Below are positions 26,308 through 34,296 of a stretch of DNA of 64,000 nucleotides, in pieces (position 1 is the stretch's first letter; each line of letters starts with the position of its first letter). Made by a program: the position numbers and the translations under genes. Location: the NCBI RefSeq assembly GCF_014650715.1, contig NZ_BMVM01000002.1, positions 744,001-808,000 on the forward strand, written 5' to 3'. The stretch comes from Streptomyces bluensis (GTDB lineage: Bacteria > Actinomycetota > Actinomycetes > Streptomycetales > Streptomycetaceae). The notes under the pieces were generated by a model. It had not been told where the DNA came from. It searched no databases and saw only the letters and a list, made by a program, of their open reading frames with translations.

Positions 26308-28095
26308 GTGAACACCGCATCCGCTCCGACGACGGATGAGCCGTCCCTGTCCGCCCGGGAGACGATCAAGGCACTGGGCGCGTATGTGCGGCCGCACCGG
26401 TGGGCGGTCGCCCTCGGTCTGTTGTGCGCCCTGGTCGGGGCCGCCTCGGGGCTGCTGCAGCCGCTGGCCACGAAGGCGCTGGTGGACCGGCTGGCCTCCG
26501 GCGAGACCACCGCCGGGATCCTGATCGCGCTCACCGTGCTGGTGGTGCTGGGCACGGCGGTCGAGGCGTTCGGCGCGTACGTGCTGGAGCGGACGGCGGA
26601 GTCGGTGGTCCTGGCCGCGCGACGCACCCTTGTAGGGCGGCTGTTGCGGTTGCGGATCGCGGAGTGGGAGCGGATCCCGCCGGGCGATCTGATGTCGAGG
26701 GTCACCTCGGACACCACGCTGCTGCGGGCGGTCAGCACCCAGGCGGTCGTCTCCGCGGCCACCGGCGCGGTGGCCTTCGTCGCGGCGGTCGTGGTGATGG
26801 CGTTCCTGGACGTCGTGCTGCTGGGTGTGACGCTCGGTGTGATCGTGTTGGTCGGTGGGGCCGCCGCGCTGGTGATGCCACAGATCGCGCGGGCCACCGA
26901 GCGGTCGCAGGAGGCGGTCGGGGAGATCTCCGTCGGATTGGAGCGGTCTCTCGGGGCGTTTCGCACGGTGAAGGCGTCCGGTGCCGAGGTGCGGGAGACC
27001 GCCCGGGTGGAGGCGGCGGCACGGCGGGCCTGGCGGCACGGTGTGAAGAGCGCGAAGTGGGAGGCCGTGGCCGGCTCGGCCGACGAACTCGCCGTACAGC
27101 TGGCCTTTCTCGCGGTGCTCGCCGTCGGCGGGGCGCGCGTGGCGTCCGGGGAGATCCCCGTGTCCACCCTCATCGCCTTCCTGCTGTACCTCTTCTATCT
27201 GATCGAGCCGGTGTCCAGGCTGGTCGACGCCGTGACCTCCTATCAGGAGGGGGCGGCCGCGATCTCCCGCATCGCGGCCGTGGAACGCCTCTCGACGGAA
27301 TCGCCCGCCCGGCGGACAGGCGCCCTGCCCCGGCAGGGGACAGCCGCCCCGGGTCCGGCGTCGGTCCGTTTCGAGGACGTGTCCTTCCGCTACCGTCCGG
27401 GCCTGCCGTACACCCACCAGCAGGTGAGTTTCGAGGTACCCGGTGCCGGGACGACGGCCTTCGTCGGTCCTTCCGGCGCGGGCAAGTCGACGGTCTTCGC
27501 GCTCATCGAGCGGTTCTACGAAGCCACCGGCGGCCGGGTCCTGGTCGACGGCAAAGACGTACGGGACTGGTCCCTGGGCGAGCTGCGGTCCGCCATCGGG
27601 TACGTGGAGCAGGACGCTCCGGTGCTGGCCGGCACGCTACGGGAGAACCTGGTCTTCGCGGCGCCCGGTGCGACGGACGACGCCCTCCGCGACGTCCTGA
27701 CCCGCACGAAGCTCGACACCCTCGTGGAGCGTCTGCCCCACGGCCTGGACGCCCCGGTCGGCCATCGCGGCTCGAAGCTGTCGGGCGGTGAGCGGCAGCG
27801 CATCGCCATCGCCCGCGCCGTCCTGCGCAAGCCCCGGCTGCTGCTGTTGGACGAGGCGACCTCGCAACTCGACGCCGTCAACGAGCTGGCGCTGCGGGAC
27901 GTCATCGCGGACGTGGCCCGGGAGACCACGGTGCTGGTGGTGGCCCACCGCCTGTCGACGGTGACAGGCGCCGACCGGATCGTCGTCATGGACGCCGGCC
28001 GGGTCCGGGCCGTGGGCACCCATGAGGAACTGGTGGACCAGGACCGGCTGTACGCGCGGCTGGCGGCCACCCAGCTCCTGGCCCCCGCGCGATGA
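26308..28095 (+). CDS. ABC exporter, fused membrane and ATPase domains
   Basis: A 595-residue half-transporter. Residues about 25-320 form the six-helix exporter domain, with [21 protein letters not shown] as the conserved first cytoplasmic segment. Residues 350-590 form the ATPase, with Walker [10 protein letters not shown], signature [15 protein letters not shown], Walker [13 protein letters not shown] and the switch histidine in VVAHRLST. It probably works as a homodimer, since no second half is adjacent. The GTG start has AAAGGAAC upstream. It is divergent from the DUF418 gene across a shared control region and near a two-component system. A regulated antibiotic or lipid exporter is a reasonable inference. 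The substrate is unknown. Confidence 0.92.
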   Translation: MNTASAPTTDEPSLSARETIKALGAYVRPHRWAVALGLLCALVGAASGLLQPLATKALVDRLASGETTAGILIALTVLVVLGTAVEAFGAYVLERTAESVVLAARRTLVGRLLRLRIAEWERIPPGDLMSRVTSDTTLLRAVSTQAVVSAATGAVAFVAAVVVMAFLDVVLLGVTLGVIVLVGGAAALVMPQIARATERSQEAVGEISVGLERSLGAFRTVKASGAEVRETARVEAAARRAWRHGVKSAKWEAVAGSADELAVQLAFLAVLAVGGARVASGEIPVSTLIAFLLYLFYLIEPVSRLVDAVTSYQEGAAAISRIAAVERLSTESPARRTGALPRQGTAAPGPASVRFEDVSFRYRPGLPYTHQQVSFEVPGAGTTAFVGPSGAGKSTVFALIERFYEATGGRVLVDGKDVRDWSLGELRSAIGYVEQDAPVLAGTLRENLVFAAPGATDDALRDVLTRTKLDTLVERLPHGLDAPVGHRGSKLSGGERQRIAIARAVLRKPRLLLLDEATSQLDAVNELALRDVIADVARETTVLVVAHRLSTVTGADRIVVMDAGRVRAVGTHEELVDQDRLYARLAATQLLAPAR

Positions 28096-28188
28096 CCCAC
28101 CACACGCAGGGTTGTCCGGTCGTCCACTGCCCCAGTCCCGGCCGGACAACCCACGCACCGACACCCACGGAAACCAAGACCCCGAAAG

Positions 28189-28341
28189 GCCGCCTATTGG
28201 GTCCTGTTCACCGCCCTTGCCTCGGCCCTGGCTCATGGGTACGCCCACCAGATCGCCCACCGCGACGCGCAAGGCCATCCCGGCGTACGAGGTGTGGTGC
28301 GTGCCGTGCTCACCGAATGGCCGCTGGTAGTGGCGGCGCTG
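28189..28341 (+). pseudogene. Remnant of an integral membrane protein gene
   Basis: In the gap after the ABC exporter, the frame starting at 28192 reads AYWVLFTALASALAHGYAH, then QIAHRDAQGHPG, then VLTEWPLVVAALPTEVRR. Two amphipathic or hydrophobic segments with good third-position GC look like an internal piece of a conserved actinobacterial membrane protein. No start codon with a ribosome-binding site precedes it, and the frame degrades into Arg/Ser/Gly-rich sequence after about 28341. I take it as a decayed fragment. The rest of 28096-28541 shows nothing else. Confidence 0.55.
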
Positions 28342-28541
28342 CCCACTGAAGTGAGGCGGCGATCAGGACTGTCAGCCTGGTGCCGGGATCCTCACCGGGC
28401 TGACGCGGCACCGGACACGGTCAGGACGGGGAGCTGGACGAGCGGGCGAGCCGGCGGAGCACGGTCCAGGGGCGCCGGCGTCCGTTGCCGGCCGCGGCTC
28501 ACGCGTGGGTCTTGTGAGCCGCAAGCCGACGGAACAGCATG

Positions 28542-29654
28542 TCAGTCCGCGCTGAGGGGAACCCTCAGCCGCACCCGGTAGCCGCCCTGCGCGGTCGGGC
28601 CCGCGTCCAGGGTGCCGTGCAGGATGTCGGCCCGTTCGCGCAGACCGACCAAGCCCTGCTGCGATCCGGGCAGGGAGAGGGAGGGGCGTGTGGGAGGGGT
28701 GTTGGTGACGGTCACTCCCATACCGTCCCCGTCCTGCCACAGCTCCACGCGAGCGTTGGCGCCGGGGGCGTGCTTGCGGACGTTGGTCAGCGCCTCCTGA
28801 ACCGTGCGGTAAAGGGCGCGTTGGGCGGGTGTGCCCACGGTGGGCGGCAGCTCACCCGTCAGCTCCGTGTGAGTGCCGCTGGATTCCACCAGTTTGCGCA
28901 GGTCGGCCAAGGTGGGCTGCGGCGTCAGCTCGGTGGATTTGCCGCCGGAGGCGCGCAGCAGCGTGACCATGGTGCGCAGCTCGTCGAGGGTGGTGACGCT
29001 CAGCGAACGGATCGTGCGGGCCGCCTCCTTGGCGTCCGCGTCCTTGGCGGCGACCTGCAACGCCCCGGCCCGTACGGCGATCAGGCTGACCTGGTGGGAG
29101 ACCACGTCGTGCATCTCGCGGGCCAGCTGGGCGCGTTCACGGGCGAGCACGGCCTGGGCGTGCAGGGTCCGCTCGTGCTCCCTGGCCTCCTCGACCTCGG
29201 CCAGCCGCCACGCCAGGTCCCGTCGTGCCTGGAGAAGCTGGCCGAAGAGGACCGGGGCGACGCTGGTTGCCAGGCCGTACACGAAGAAGACCAGCGTCAT
29301 GGTCCGGTCCGCCTCGGCCAGGGGCCACGGCGTACTGCTCGCGACGGCGGCCAGGACGACGCACACCGCGAGGAGACGGCGGTTGCGGGAGCGTTCGGCC
29401 AGCGTGAACAGCGCCGCGAGCACAGCGACGGCGACATCCTGCATCAGCGCGATGGGCAGGGTGAGCAGGAAGACGCCGAGCGGGAACCTGCGCCGGAACG
29501 CCAACGCGGCGCAGCCGACCGCGGCCAGCGCGACCTCGGGGCGCGTGTGCTCCCACATGTCCACCACCAGCACATCCACGGCCGCCACCGCCACCAGGAC
29601 GATGTCGACGACCGGCGCGGGAACCCGCTGCCGCACGGCACGGGCACGGCTCAT
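28542..29654 (-). CDS. Two-component sensor histidine kinase (HisKA_3 type)
   Basis: A 370-residue NarL-partner kinase. Four or five short membrane segments lie in the first 150 residues. A coiled stretch comes next, then the dimerisation/phosphoacceptor box LAREMHDVVSHQVSLIAVRAG near residue 180 with the phosphorylated histidine in MHDVV. The ATPase N-box is VQEALTNVRKHAPGA near residue 290 and the G-box is GLVGLRERADILHG near residue 335. The ATG at 29654 overlaps the response-regulator stop as ATGA, so the pair is translationally coupled. No large extracellular sensor domain is present, so it probably senses within or near the membrane. Confidence 0.93.
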   Translation of the reverse strand: MSRARAVRQRVPAPVVDIVLVAVAAVDVLVVDMWEHTRPEVALAAVGCAALAFRRRFPLGVFLLTLPIALMQDVAVAVLAALFTLAERSRNRRLLAVCVVLAAVASSTPWPLAEADRTMTLVFFVYGLATSVAPVLFGQLLQARRDLAWRLAEVEEAREHERTLHAQAVLARERAQLAREMHDVVSHQVSLIAVRAGALQVAAKDADAKEAARTIRSLSVTTLDELRTMVTLLRASGGKSTELTPQPTLADLRKLVESSGTHTELTGELPPTVGTPAQRALYRTVQEALTNVRKHAPGANARVELWQDGDGMGVTVTNTPPTRPSLSLPGSQQGLVGLRERADILHGTLDAGPTAQGGYRVRLRVPLSAD

Positions 29655-30346
29655 CGGCCGGCCTCCGACCACGTGCGCTCGTCGAGCAGCCCGGCCCGCT
29701 GCGCCAGCAGCGCGGCCTGCACCCGGCTCGTCACCCGCAGCTTCGTGAGGATCGCGCTGACGTGGTCCTTCACCGTGCCCGCCCCCAGGTGGATGCGCGC
29801 CCCGATGTCGGCGTTCGACAGCCCCTCCGCCACCAGGACGAGGACGTCGCGCTCCCGCGCGGTGAGCAGCCGGACCCGCGCGGCCTCCTCGTCGACGGCC
29901 GCCTCGGTGCCGGGGTGCCTGTGCAGCAGCGTCCGCGACGCCTTGGGCGACAGCACCACACCGCCCGCGACCAGGGTCCGCACCAGGTGGGCCAGCTGTT
30001 CCGGCTCGGTGTCCTTGAGCAGGAAACCGGCCGCACCGGAGTGCAGCGCGGTCAGGATGTACTCATCGGCGTCGAACGTCGTCAGCATCGCCACCACCGG
30101 CGGATCCGGCATCGTCCGCAACTCGCGCAGGACGGTGAGCCCGTCGACGTCCGGCATCCGGATGTCCAGCAGCACCACGTCCGGCCGCTCCCGCCGGACG
30201 GTCTCCACCGCGTCGCCGCCGCTCGCGGTCGCGACGACCTCGATGTCCTCGGACGCGCCCAGGATGAGTTCGAAGCCCGAGCGGACCAGTGCCTCGTCGT
30301 CGACCACCACTACCCGGATCACGCGCTCCGCCTCACCCTCGTTCAT
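29651..30346 (-). CDS. NarL/LuxR-family response regulator
   Basis: A response regulator of 231 residues from ATG 30346, or 223 from GTG 30322, which has a better-spaced GAGG and gives the usual VIRVVVVDDE opening. The receiver domain has the acidic pair DDE, the phosphoacceptor aspartate in VVLLDIRMPDVDG, and the lysine in FLLKDTEPE. The C-terminal LuxR helix-turn-helix reads LTARERDVLVLVAEGLSNADIGARIHLGAGTVKDHVSAIL. It is first in an operon with the kinase and is divergent from the truncated DUF418 gene. Box sequences shared with the promoter of the intact DUF418 gene suggest its targets. Confidence 0.93.
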   Translation of the reverse strand: MNEGEAERVIRVVVVDDEALVRSGFELILGASEDIEVVATASGGDAVETVRRERPDVVLLDIRMPDVDGLTVLRELRTMPDPPVVAMLTTFDADEYILTALHSGAAGFLLKDTEPEQLAHLVRTLVAGGVVLSPKASRTLLHRHPGTEAAVDEEAARVRLLTARERDVLVLVAEGLSNADIGARIHLGAGTVKDHVSAILTKLRVTSRVQAALLAQRAGLLDERTWSEAGR

Positions 30347-30439
30347 GCCTACGGCCCATGCCGACTCGGCCCTAAAGCCACGTAGAGCCCTTGCGACCCG
30401 GCGAGCGGCAGCTCCAGCCACACGGCGGGGTAGCACCCA

Positions 30440-30479
30440 CCACTCGGCAGGGACACGGCAGCCTTCTGCCGGATAGTCC
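30440..30479. promoter_or_regulatory. Box pair shared with the DUF418/ABC promoter
   Basis: CCACTCGGCAGGG (30440-30452) and CTGCCGGATAGTCC (30466-30479) match CCAGTCGGCAGGG and CTGCCGGATGGTCC on the minus strand upstream of the DUF418 gene at 25991, one change each. The order is the same but the spacing differs. They lie between the response regulator and the truncated DUF418 start. Confidence 0.6.
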
Positions 30480-30510
30480 ATGATCGGCCCGAGTTTCCAC
30501 CCTGAGGGCC

Positions 30511-30657
30511 ATGACCCATCACCCAGACTCCCGGCCCCTTACGGCCGACGCGCCGTCCCCCGAACGCGAGCGCAGTGAGCCCTCGACCGGCGCGCCCGGC
30601 GTGGGCCGGCTGATTGGGCTGGACCTGGCCCGCGGCCTGGCCGTCTTCGGCATGTAC
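30511..30657 (+). pseudogene. Truncated DUF418 gene (5' end only)
   Basis: The first 49 codons encode a Pro/Glu-rich lead and then VGRLIGLDLARGLAVFGMY. That matches the opening of the intact DUF418 protein at 24750-25991 (GRLVGVDLARALAVFGMY), in the same position relative to the start. Similarity stops abruptly at about 30657, where the frame enters the CRISPR-like remnant. About 90 percent of the gene is missing. The frame stays open by chance to 31389, antisense to VapC and VapB. It appears to be a deletion scar. Confidence 0.85.
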
Positions 30658-30692
30658 GCAGAAGTAATACCCGCGTTGATCACCGTTGCAGC

Positions 30693-30783
30693 GGAGCTAT
30701 CCCCGCGTGCGGGGGGGGCGACTCGGCCATGGTGTACGCCGACAGGTACGCCTTGGGACTATCCCCGGGTGCGCGGGGCCGAC
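30693..30783 (-). CRISPR. Degenerate two-repeat type I-E-like array
   Basis: Two 29-base units begin at 30693 and 30755, so repeat plus spacer is 62 bases, the spacing of type I-E arrays. Each has the CTATCCCCG-x-G-T-G-C-G core with short complementary arms. In the first 24 bases of the repeat, 20 are identical. The 3' five bases have diverged. The minus-strand form (GTCGGCCCCGCGCACCCGGG...) resembles known Streptomyces type I-E repeats. The single spacer is 30722-30754. No third repeat or cas gene is in the window. It abuts the truncated DUF418 gene, so it may be a transferred fragment of a larger array. Confidence 0.55.
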
Positions 30784-30855
30784 GTGGCCGCGTTCATCGG
30801 CGCGCTGCGGGCCACCGAGGTCAGAAGCCGACAGACGTGTTCCTGCCTCCGGAGA

Positions 30856-31263
30856 TCAGCCTCGTACGTCTCGCTGCTGGACTTCCTTGAGGACTCCGGC
30901 CACCGTCGCGAAGTCATTGTCCACATGGAGGACGGTGTGCCCATGGTGTACAGCTGTCGCACACACCAACAGGTCGATCGCTCCCGCCGCCCGATGCTGG
31001 CCCCTCTGGGTCAGTTTGTACTGGGCGGTGTCGACCCACCGCCAGGCGTTCTTCGGAACCGGGGAGAGCAGACAGAGCGCGTCCAGTTCCTCGGCCAGCT
31101 CATCTCGGTGAGACGGGCTGGTCGCCGAGTAGAGGAATTCGGCACGTGTCGGCTCGCAGAGGTGAAACACCCCGGCGGCGATGTGTCCCTCCCAGGGGCG
31201 CAGCGCACCTGGGGTACGGAACAGATGCCACAGAGCCGAGGTGTCGACCAGATACGTGATCAC
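30856..31263 (-). CDS. vapC: PIN-domain ribonuclease toxin (VapC)
   Basis: A 135-residue PIN-domain protein. The acidic metal-binding residues appear in order: VDTSALWHL (Asp7), EPTRAEFLY (Glu near 40), AIDLLVCATA (Asp near 96) and HVDNDFATVA (Asp near 115). VapC toxins cut tRNA or rRNA when not bound by VapB. The GTG start overlaps the vapB stop by four bases, the usual arrangement. Its 3' end lies close to the CRISPR-like remnant. The length is normal, so it is probably functional. Confidence 0.93.
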   Translation of the reverse strand: MITYLVDTSALWHLFRTPGALRPWEGHIAAGVFHLCEPTRAEFLYSATSPSHRDELAEELDALCLLSPVPKNAWRWVDTAQYKLTQRGQHRAAGAIDLLVCATAVHHGHTVLHVDNDFATVAGVLKEVQQRDVRG

Positions 31264-31493
31264 TCGAAGGCCTCGCGCCGCGCACGCTTCTCGGCTTCAT
31301 GCGCCGCTGCGGCCCGCTCGAACTCGCCGCGCTCACCTCGCGCGGCCAGCTTCTCCGCGGCCTCAAGCCTCCTGATCCGCGCCACGTAGTCCCGAAGCGC
31401 CGTGTTGACGGTCTCCTTCTTCGTCGTGGCACCCATGAGCCGCATGGCCTCGGCCAGCGCCTCGTCGTCGAGATCAATCTGAGTGACGGACAC
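31260..31493 (-). CDS. vapB: VapB-type antitoxin
   Basis: A 77-residue antitoxin. The N-terminal half (SVTQIDLDDEALAEAMRLMGATTKKETVNTALRDYVAR) is a ribbon-helix-helix domain of the VapB type. The C-terminal half is a charged helix (RLEAAEKLAARGERGEFERAAAAHE) that should wrap VapC. I chose GTG 31493 because it gives the canonical start of the domain. A longer frame from 31544 adds residues that do not fit the family. It should repress its own operon through the inverted repeats just upstream. Confidence 0.92.
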   Translation of the reverse strand: MSVTQIDLDDEALAEAMRLMGATTKKETVNTALRDYVARIRRLEAAEKLAARGERGEFERAAAAHEAEKRARREAFE

Positions 31494-31512
31494 CGGACAC
31501 CCCCAACGTCCA

Positions 31513-31546
31513 CAATGTATGGAACCAAGATACATCGCCAACATTG
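31513..31546. promoter_or_regulatory. Nested inverted repeats upstream of vapBC
   Basis: ATGTAT (31515-31520) pairs with ATACAT (31530-31535) across nine bases. An outer pair, CAATGT (31513-31518) and ACATTG (31541-31546), is also perfect. The site is 20-53 bases upstream of the vapB start in a locally AT-rich stretch. It is a good candidate for the VapBC autoregulatory operator. The rest of 31547-31827 shows no gene. Confidence 0.65.
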
Positions 31547-31827
31547 CGTACGGCCACCGATCGCAACAGACCGCTCAACGGAGGCGCGCCGAATGTCGGG
31601 GTGTTTGCATTCGGACTGCTTCCCCACACAGAACGGATCAGCGGCGCCTGCCGCACCCCGACAGGAGTCACCCCATGGGACCTATGACCGACTTGACCGT
31701 AATCAGCGTCCCGAATCTGTCCTGCCGATCATGAAAACACGTATCGAGACGCTCCACGAGCGTCCCCAACTCGCTGCTGAGCTCGCGTAGTTGCTGGTCA
31801 GATCGATTCTTCTCGCGTAGCGAGTGG

Positions 31828-31901
31828 TGGGGCGGGTGGGACTCGAACCCACGGCCGACGGATTATGAGTCCGCTGCTCTAACCGGCTGAGCTACCGCCC
31901 C
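31828..31901 (-). tRNA. tRNA with CAT anticodon (elongator Met or Ile2)
   Basis: The minus strand folds as a full 74-base tRNA. The acceptor stem is GGGGCGG/CCGCCCC with discriminator A, the D-arm is GCTC...GAGC, the anticodon arm GCGGA-CTCATAA-TCCGT carries CAT, and the T-arm is GTGGG-TTCGAGT-CCCAC. CCA is not encoded. CAT is shared by elongator tRNA-Met and by tRNA-Ile2, whose C34 is modified to lysidine. I cannot separate the two by eye. It is not the initiator, which has a different acceptor and anticodon stem. Its 3' half is the proposed integration site of the island to the left. Confidence 0.95.
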
Positions 31902-32035
31902 AGTACGGCGCGTCGCGCACATTTGTGCGCGCCGTCTGCCGCAGCATAGCCGCTCATACGATCTCCTGCCTCGGATGGTCGACTTAGCCTGCCCTCAAGG
32001 ACCCCACCAGCGGCTCCGTGGTTCCGGCGGACATG

Positions 32036-32060
32036 AAAAAGGACCCCCGCCGGGGTCCTC
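32036..32060 (-). terminator. Rho-independent terminator of the tRNA-Asn pair
   Basis: On the minus strand AGGACCCC-GGCG-GGGGTCCT is followed by five T residues, 11 bases after the end of the left tRNA-Asn. It is a textbook intrinsic terminator, and one of the few in this window with a T-run. Confidence 0.9.
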
Positions 32061-32070
32061 GTTCAGGCTG

Positions 32071-32143
32071 CTCCCCCGACTGGACTCGAACCAGTAACCT
32101 GCCGGTTAACAGCCGGCTGCTCTGCCAATTGAGCTACGGAGGA
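32071..32143 (-). tRNA. tRNA-Asn (GTT), copy 1
   Basis: The minus strand folds as a 73-base tRNA: acceptor TCCTCCG/CGGGGGA with discriminator G, D-arm GCTC...GAGC, anticodon arm GCCGG-CTGTTAA-CCGGC with anticodon GTT, and T-arm ACTGG-TTCGAGT-CCAGT. It is identical to the second copy over its whole length and lies five bases downstream of it. The two are probably one transcript. Confidence 0.97.
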
Positions 32144-32148
32144 CCGAG

Positions 32149-32221
32149 CTCCCCCGACTGGACTCGAACCAGTAACCTGCCGGTTAACAGCCGGCTGCTC
32201 TGCCAATTGAGCTACGGAGGA
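32149..32221 (-). tRNA. tRNA-Asn (GTT), copy 2
   Basis: This is an identical copy of the tRNA-Asn at 32071-32143, upstream of it on the minus strand. The tandem pair shares the intrinsic terminator at 32036-32060. Duplicated tRNA-Asn genes are common in Streptomyces. Confidence 0.97.
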
Positions 32222-32397
32222 ATGCCTCGTTGCATCGAACGTACCTACCTGGGTATCCGCCAGGGGGCGCCCGCTCGCTGCGACACATACATTAGCGCAA
32301 GCAGGGGGGTGCTCCGCCAATCAGTACCCCGTGGCAGGACTGAGGCCGGACACGGGCAGAACAAGGACCGACGCAGACGTCAGGGAAGGTGGCCGCC

Positions 32398-32718
32398 ATG
32401 CGCTATCGGCTCACGTTCGTCGCCGGGCTCGCTCTGGGCTACGTGCTGGGCACGCGGGCCGGACGCGAGCGCTACGAGCAGCTGAAGAACTCCGCCCGGC
32501 AGGTCGCCGAGAACCCCGCGGTGCGCAACACCGCCGAGTCGGCCGCCCAGCAGGGGCGCGCGTTCGCGGGCAAGGCGTACCACGTGGTGAGCGAGAAGGT
32601 CGGGGATCACGTGCACATGCCCGACTCGGTCGCGGCGCGGGTCCGCTCGCTGCGTGAACGGAACACGAACGGCAGCGGTACGGACGACTGGGGAACCAGT
32701 AACAGCCACGGCCGGTGA
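32398..32718 (+). CDS. YtxH-like small membrane protein
   Basis: A 106-residue protein with a single hydrophobic segment at the very N-terminus (RYRLTFVAGLALGYVLGTRAG), then RERYEQLKNSARQVAENPAV. That is the usual opening of the YtxH/DUF family found throughout actinobacteria. The rest is Ala/Gln/Arg-rich helix and a disordered Ser/Asn tail. The function is not known. ATG 32398 has GGAAGG eight bases upstream, and an in-frame GTG at 32389 is too close to it. It stands alone between the tRNA-Asn pair and the sugar kinase. Confidence 0.8.
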   Translation: MRYRLTFVAGLALGYVLGTRAGRERYEQLKNSARQVAENPAVRNTAESAAQQGRAFAGKAYHVVSEKVGDHVHMPDSVAARVRSLRERNTNGSGTDDWGTSNSHGR

Positions 32719-32841
32719 TGCCGCAGGCGCGGAGAGGCTCCCGGCCGCAGCGCCGGGGCCCTTCGGCCGTGCTGTCGTGCGCCGGATGCGCTCCGTACCG
32801 CGCGACAGTCCCACCTTCTTCCGTACGGCAGAATTTCCGCC

Positions 32842-34296
32842 ATGGGGATAGTCGCCGGGCTGGACAGTTCGCCCGATTTCACTCGTATCGTCGTCTGTGA
32901 CACGGATACCGGTGCCGTGCTCAGGCAGGGGTATGCCCCGCACCCGCTGGAGAAGACGGAGAGCGGCGGCCGTCCCTCCGATGTCGACCCGCAGGCGTGG
33001 CTGCTCTCCCTGGGCGAGGCGGCCGGGGGCGGACTGCTGGAGGGTGTGCAGGCGATCGGTGTCTCCGCGCAGCAGAACGGGCTGATCGCCCTGGACGCCC
33101 AGGGCGGCACCGTACGGCCGGCGATGGTCGGCGGTGACAAGCGGGCACAGGTCGCCGCCGCCGATCTGGTCGACGCGCTCGGCGGCCGGCAGGCCTGGGC
33201 GGAGGCCGTGGGGTGCGTACCCCAGGCCGCGCAGCCGGTGACCAAGCTGCGCTGGCTCGCCCGGACCGATCCCGACGCCGCGCTGCGCACGGCCGTGCTG
33301 ATGCAGGCGCACGACTGGCTCGTCTGGCAGTTGCTCGGGCGGCCGGTGCGCAGAACGACTGACCGGGGCGGTGCCTCCGGTACCGGGTACTGGTCGGCGG
33401 CCACCGGCTCGTACCGCACCGACTTCGTCGAGCTCGCGCTCGGGCACCAGGCCATGCTGCCGGAGGTGCTCGGGCCGTCCGACGCGGCGGGGACGACACC
33501 GGAGGGGCTCCTCATCTCCGCGGGGACCGGCGAGACCATGGCCGCCGCCTTCGGGCTGGGCATCGGGCTCGGGGACGCGGTCGTGTCGCTGGGCGCGTCG
33601 GGGTCCGTGATGGCAGTGCACCCGGAGGCCCTCGTCGACTCCAGCGGGATGATCACGTCCCTGGCCGACGCGACCGGTATGCACCTGCCGGTGGTGACGA
33701 CGCTGAATGCCGTACGGACCCTGCGCGGTACCGCCGAGATGCTGGGCGTGCCCGATCTGGAGGGGCTGTCCGATCTGGCGATGAAGTCGACACCGGGGTC
33801 GCACGGGCTGGTGATGCTGCCGTACCTGGAGGGCGAGCGGACGCCGAACCTGCCGCACACCGCCGGGACCCTGACCGGGCTGCGGCGGGAGGCGATGAAA
33901 CCCGAGCATCTGGCGCGGGCCGCGTTCGAGGGCATGCTGTGCGGGCTCGCGGACGCGCTGGACGTGCTGCGTGGCCGCGGGGTCGACGTGCGGCGGATCT
34001 TCCTGCTGGGCGCGGCGGCGGAGCTGCCGGCCGTGCAGGCCGCGGCGCCCGCGCTGTTCGGGGTGCAGGTCGTCGTACCGCAGCCCGGCGACTACGCGGC
34101 GATCGGTGCGGCCCGGCAGGCGGCCTGGGCGCTCGGTGTCTCCCAGGGCACCCTCGACCCGCACAACCCGCCGCCCTGGCAGGGCGCGCCCGCCCATTAC
34201 CTGGAGCCGGGCGAGGAGTTGGCCGTGGGACAGGCGGTGCGACAGCAGTACGTGTCGGTGCGGGAACAGACGCATCCCGGGGCCTTCCGGGTGTGA
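32842..34296 (+). CDS. xylB: FGGY-family carbohydrate kinase, xylulokinase-like
   Basis: A 484-residue FGGY kinase with two actin-like domains. The first domain has VQAIGVSAQQNGLIALDAQG, close to the xylulokinase G-Q-M/Q-H-G motif, and the catalytic aspartate in TDRGGASGTGYWS near residue 175. The second has AGTGETMAAAFGLGIGLGDAVVSLGASGSV and LGAAAELPAVQAAAPALFGVQVVVP, which form the ATP site. The usual phosphate-1 loop D-x-G-T reads LDSSPDFTRIVV, an altered form seen in actinobacterial members. It would phosphorylate D-xylulose or a related ketose. No xylA or sugar transporter is nearby, so the substrate is uncertain. Confidence 0.85.
   Translation: MGIVAGLDSSPDFTRIVVCDTDTGAVLRQGYAPHPLEKTESGGRPSDVDPQAWLLSLGEAAGGGLLEGVQAIGVSAQQNGLIALDAQGGTVRPAMVGGDKRAQVAAADLVDALGGRQAWAEAVGCVPQAAQPVTKLRWLARTDPDAALRTAVLMQAHDWLVWQLLGRPVRRTTDRGGASGTGYWSAATGSYRTDFVELALGHQAMLPEVLGPSDAAGTTPEGLLISAGTGETMAAAFGLGIGLGDAVVSLGASGSVMAVHPEALVDSSGMITSLADATGMHLPVVTTLNAVRTLRGTAEMLGVPDLEGLSDLAMKSTPGSHGLVMLPYLEGERTPNLPHTAGTLTGLRREAMKPEHLARAAFEGMLCGLADALDVLRGRGVDVRRIFLLGAAAELPAVQAAAPALFGVQVVVPQPGDYAAIGAARQAAWALGVSQGTLDPHNPPPWQGAPAHYLEPGEELAVGQAVRQQYVSVREQTHPGAFRV

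Larger units (their letters stand above)
24427..31870. mobile_element. Putative tRNA-flanked integrated island (relic)
   Basis: The right boundary lies inside a complete CAT-anticodon tRNA (31828-31901, minus strand). The left boundary is a second copy of its 3' 41 bases at 24428-24468, in the same orientation and exactly 7,400 bases away. Over 42 aligned bases, 40 are identical. This is the standard outcome of tyrosine-recombinase integration at a tRNA 3' end, where the element restores the tRNA and displaces the old 3' end. No intact integrase remains. Contents fit an accessory island: a DUF418 protein, an ABC exporter, a gene remnant, a two-component pair, a truncated DUF418 copy, a CRISPR remnant and VapBC. 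Confidence 0.6.

Noticed and set aside
30511..31389. 292-codon plus-strand frame after the DUF418 start
   Set aside because: Only the first 49 codons have protein character. The rest crosses the CRISPR-like remnant and is antisense to vapC and vapB.
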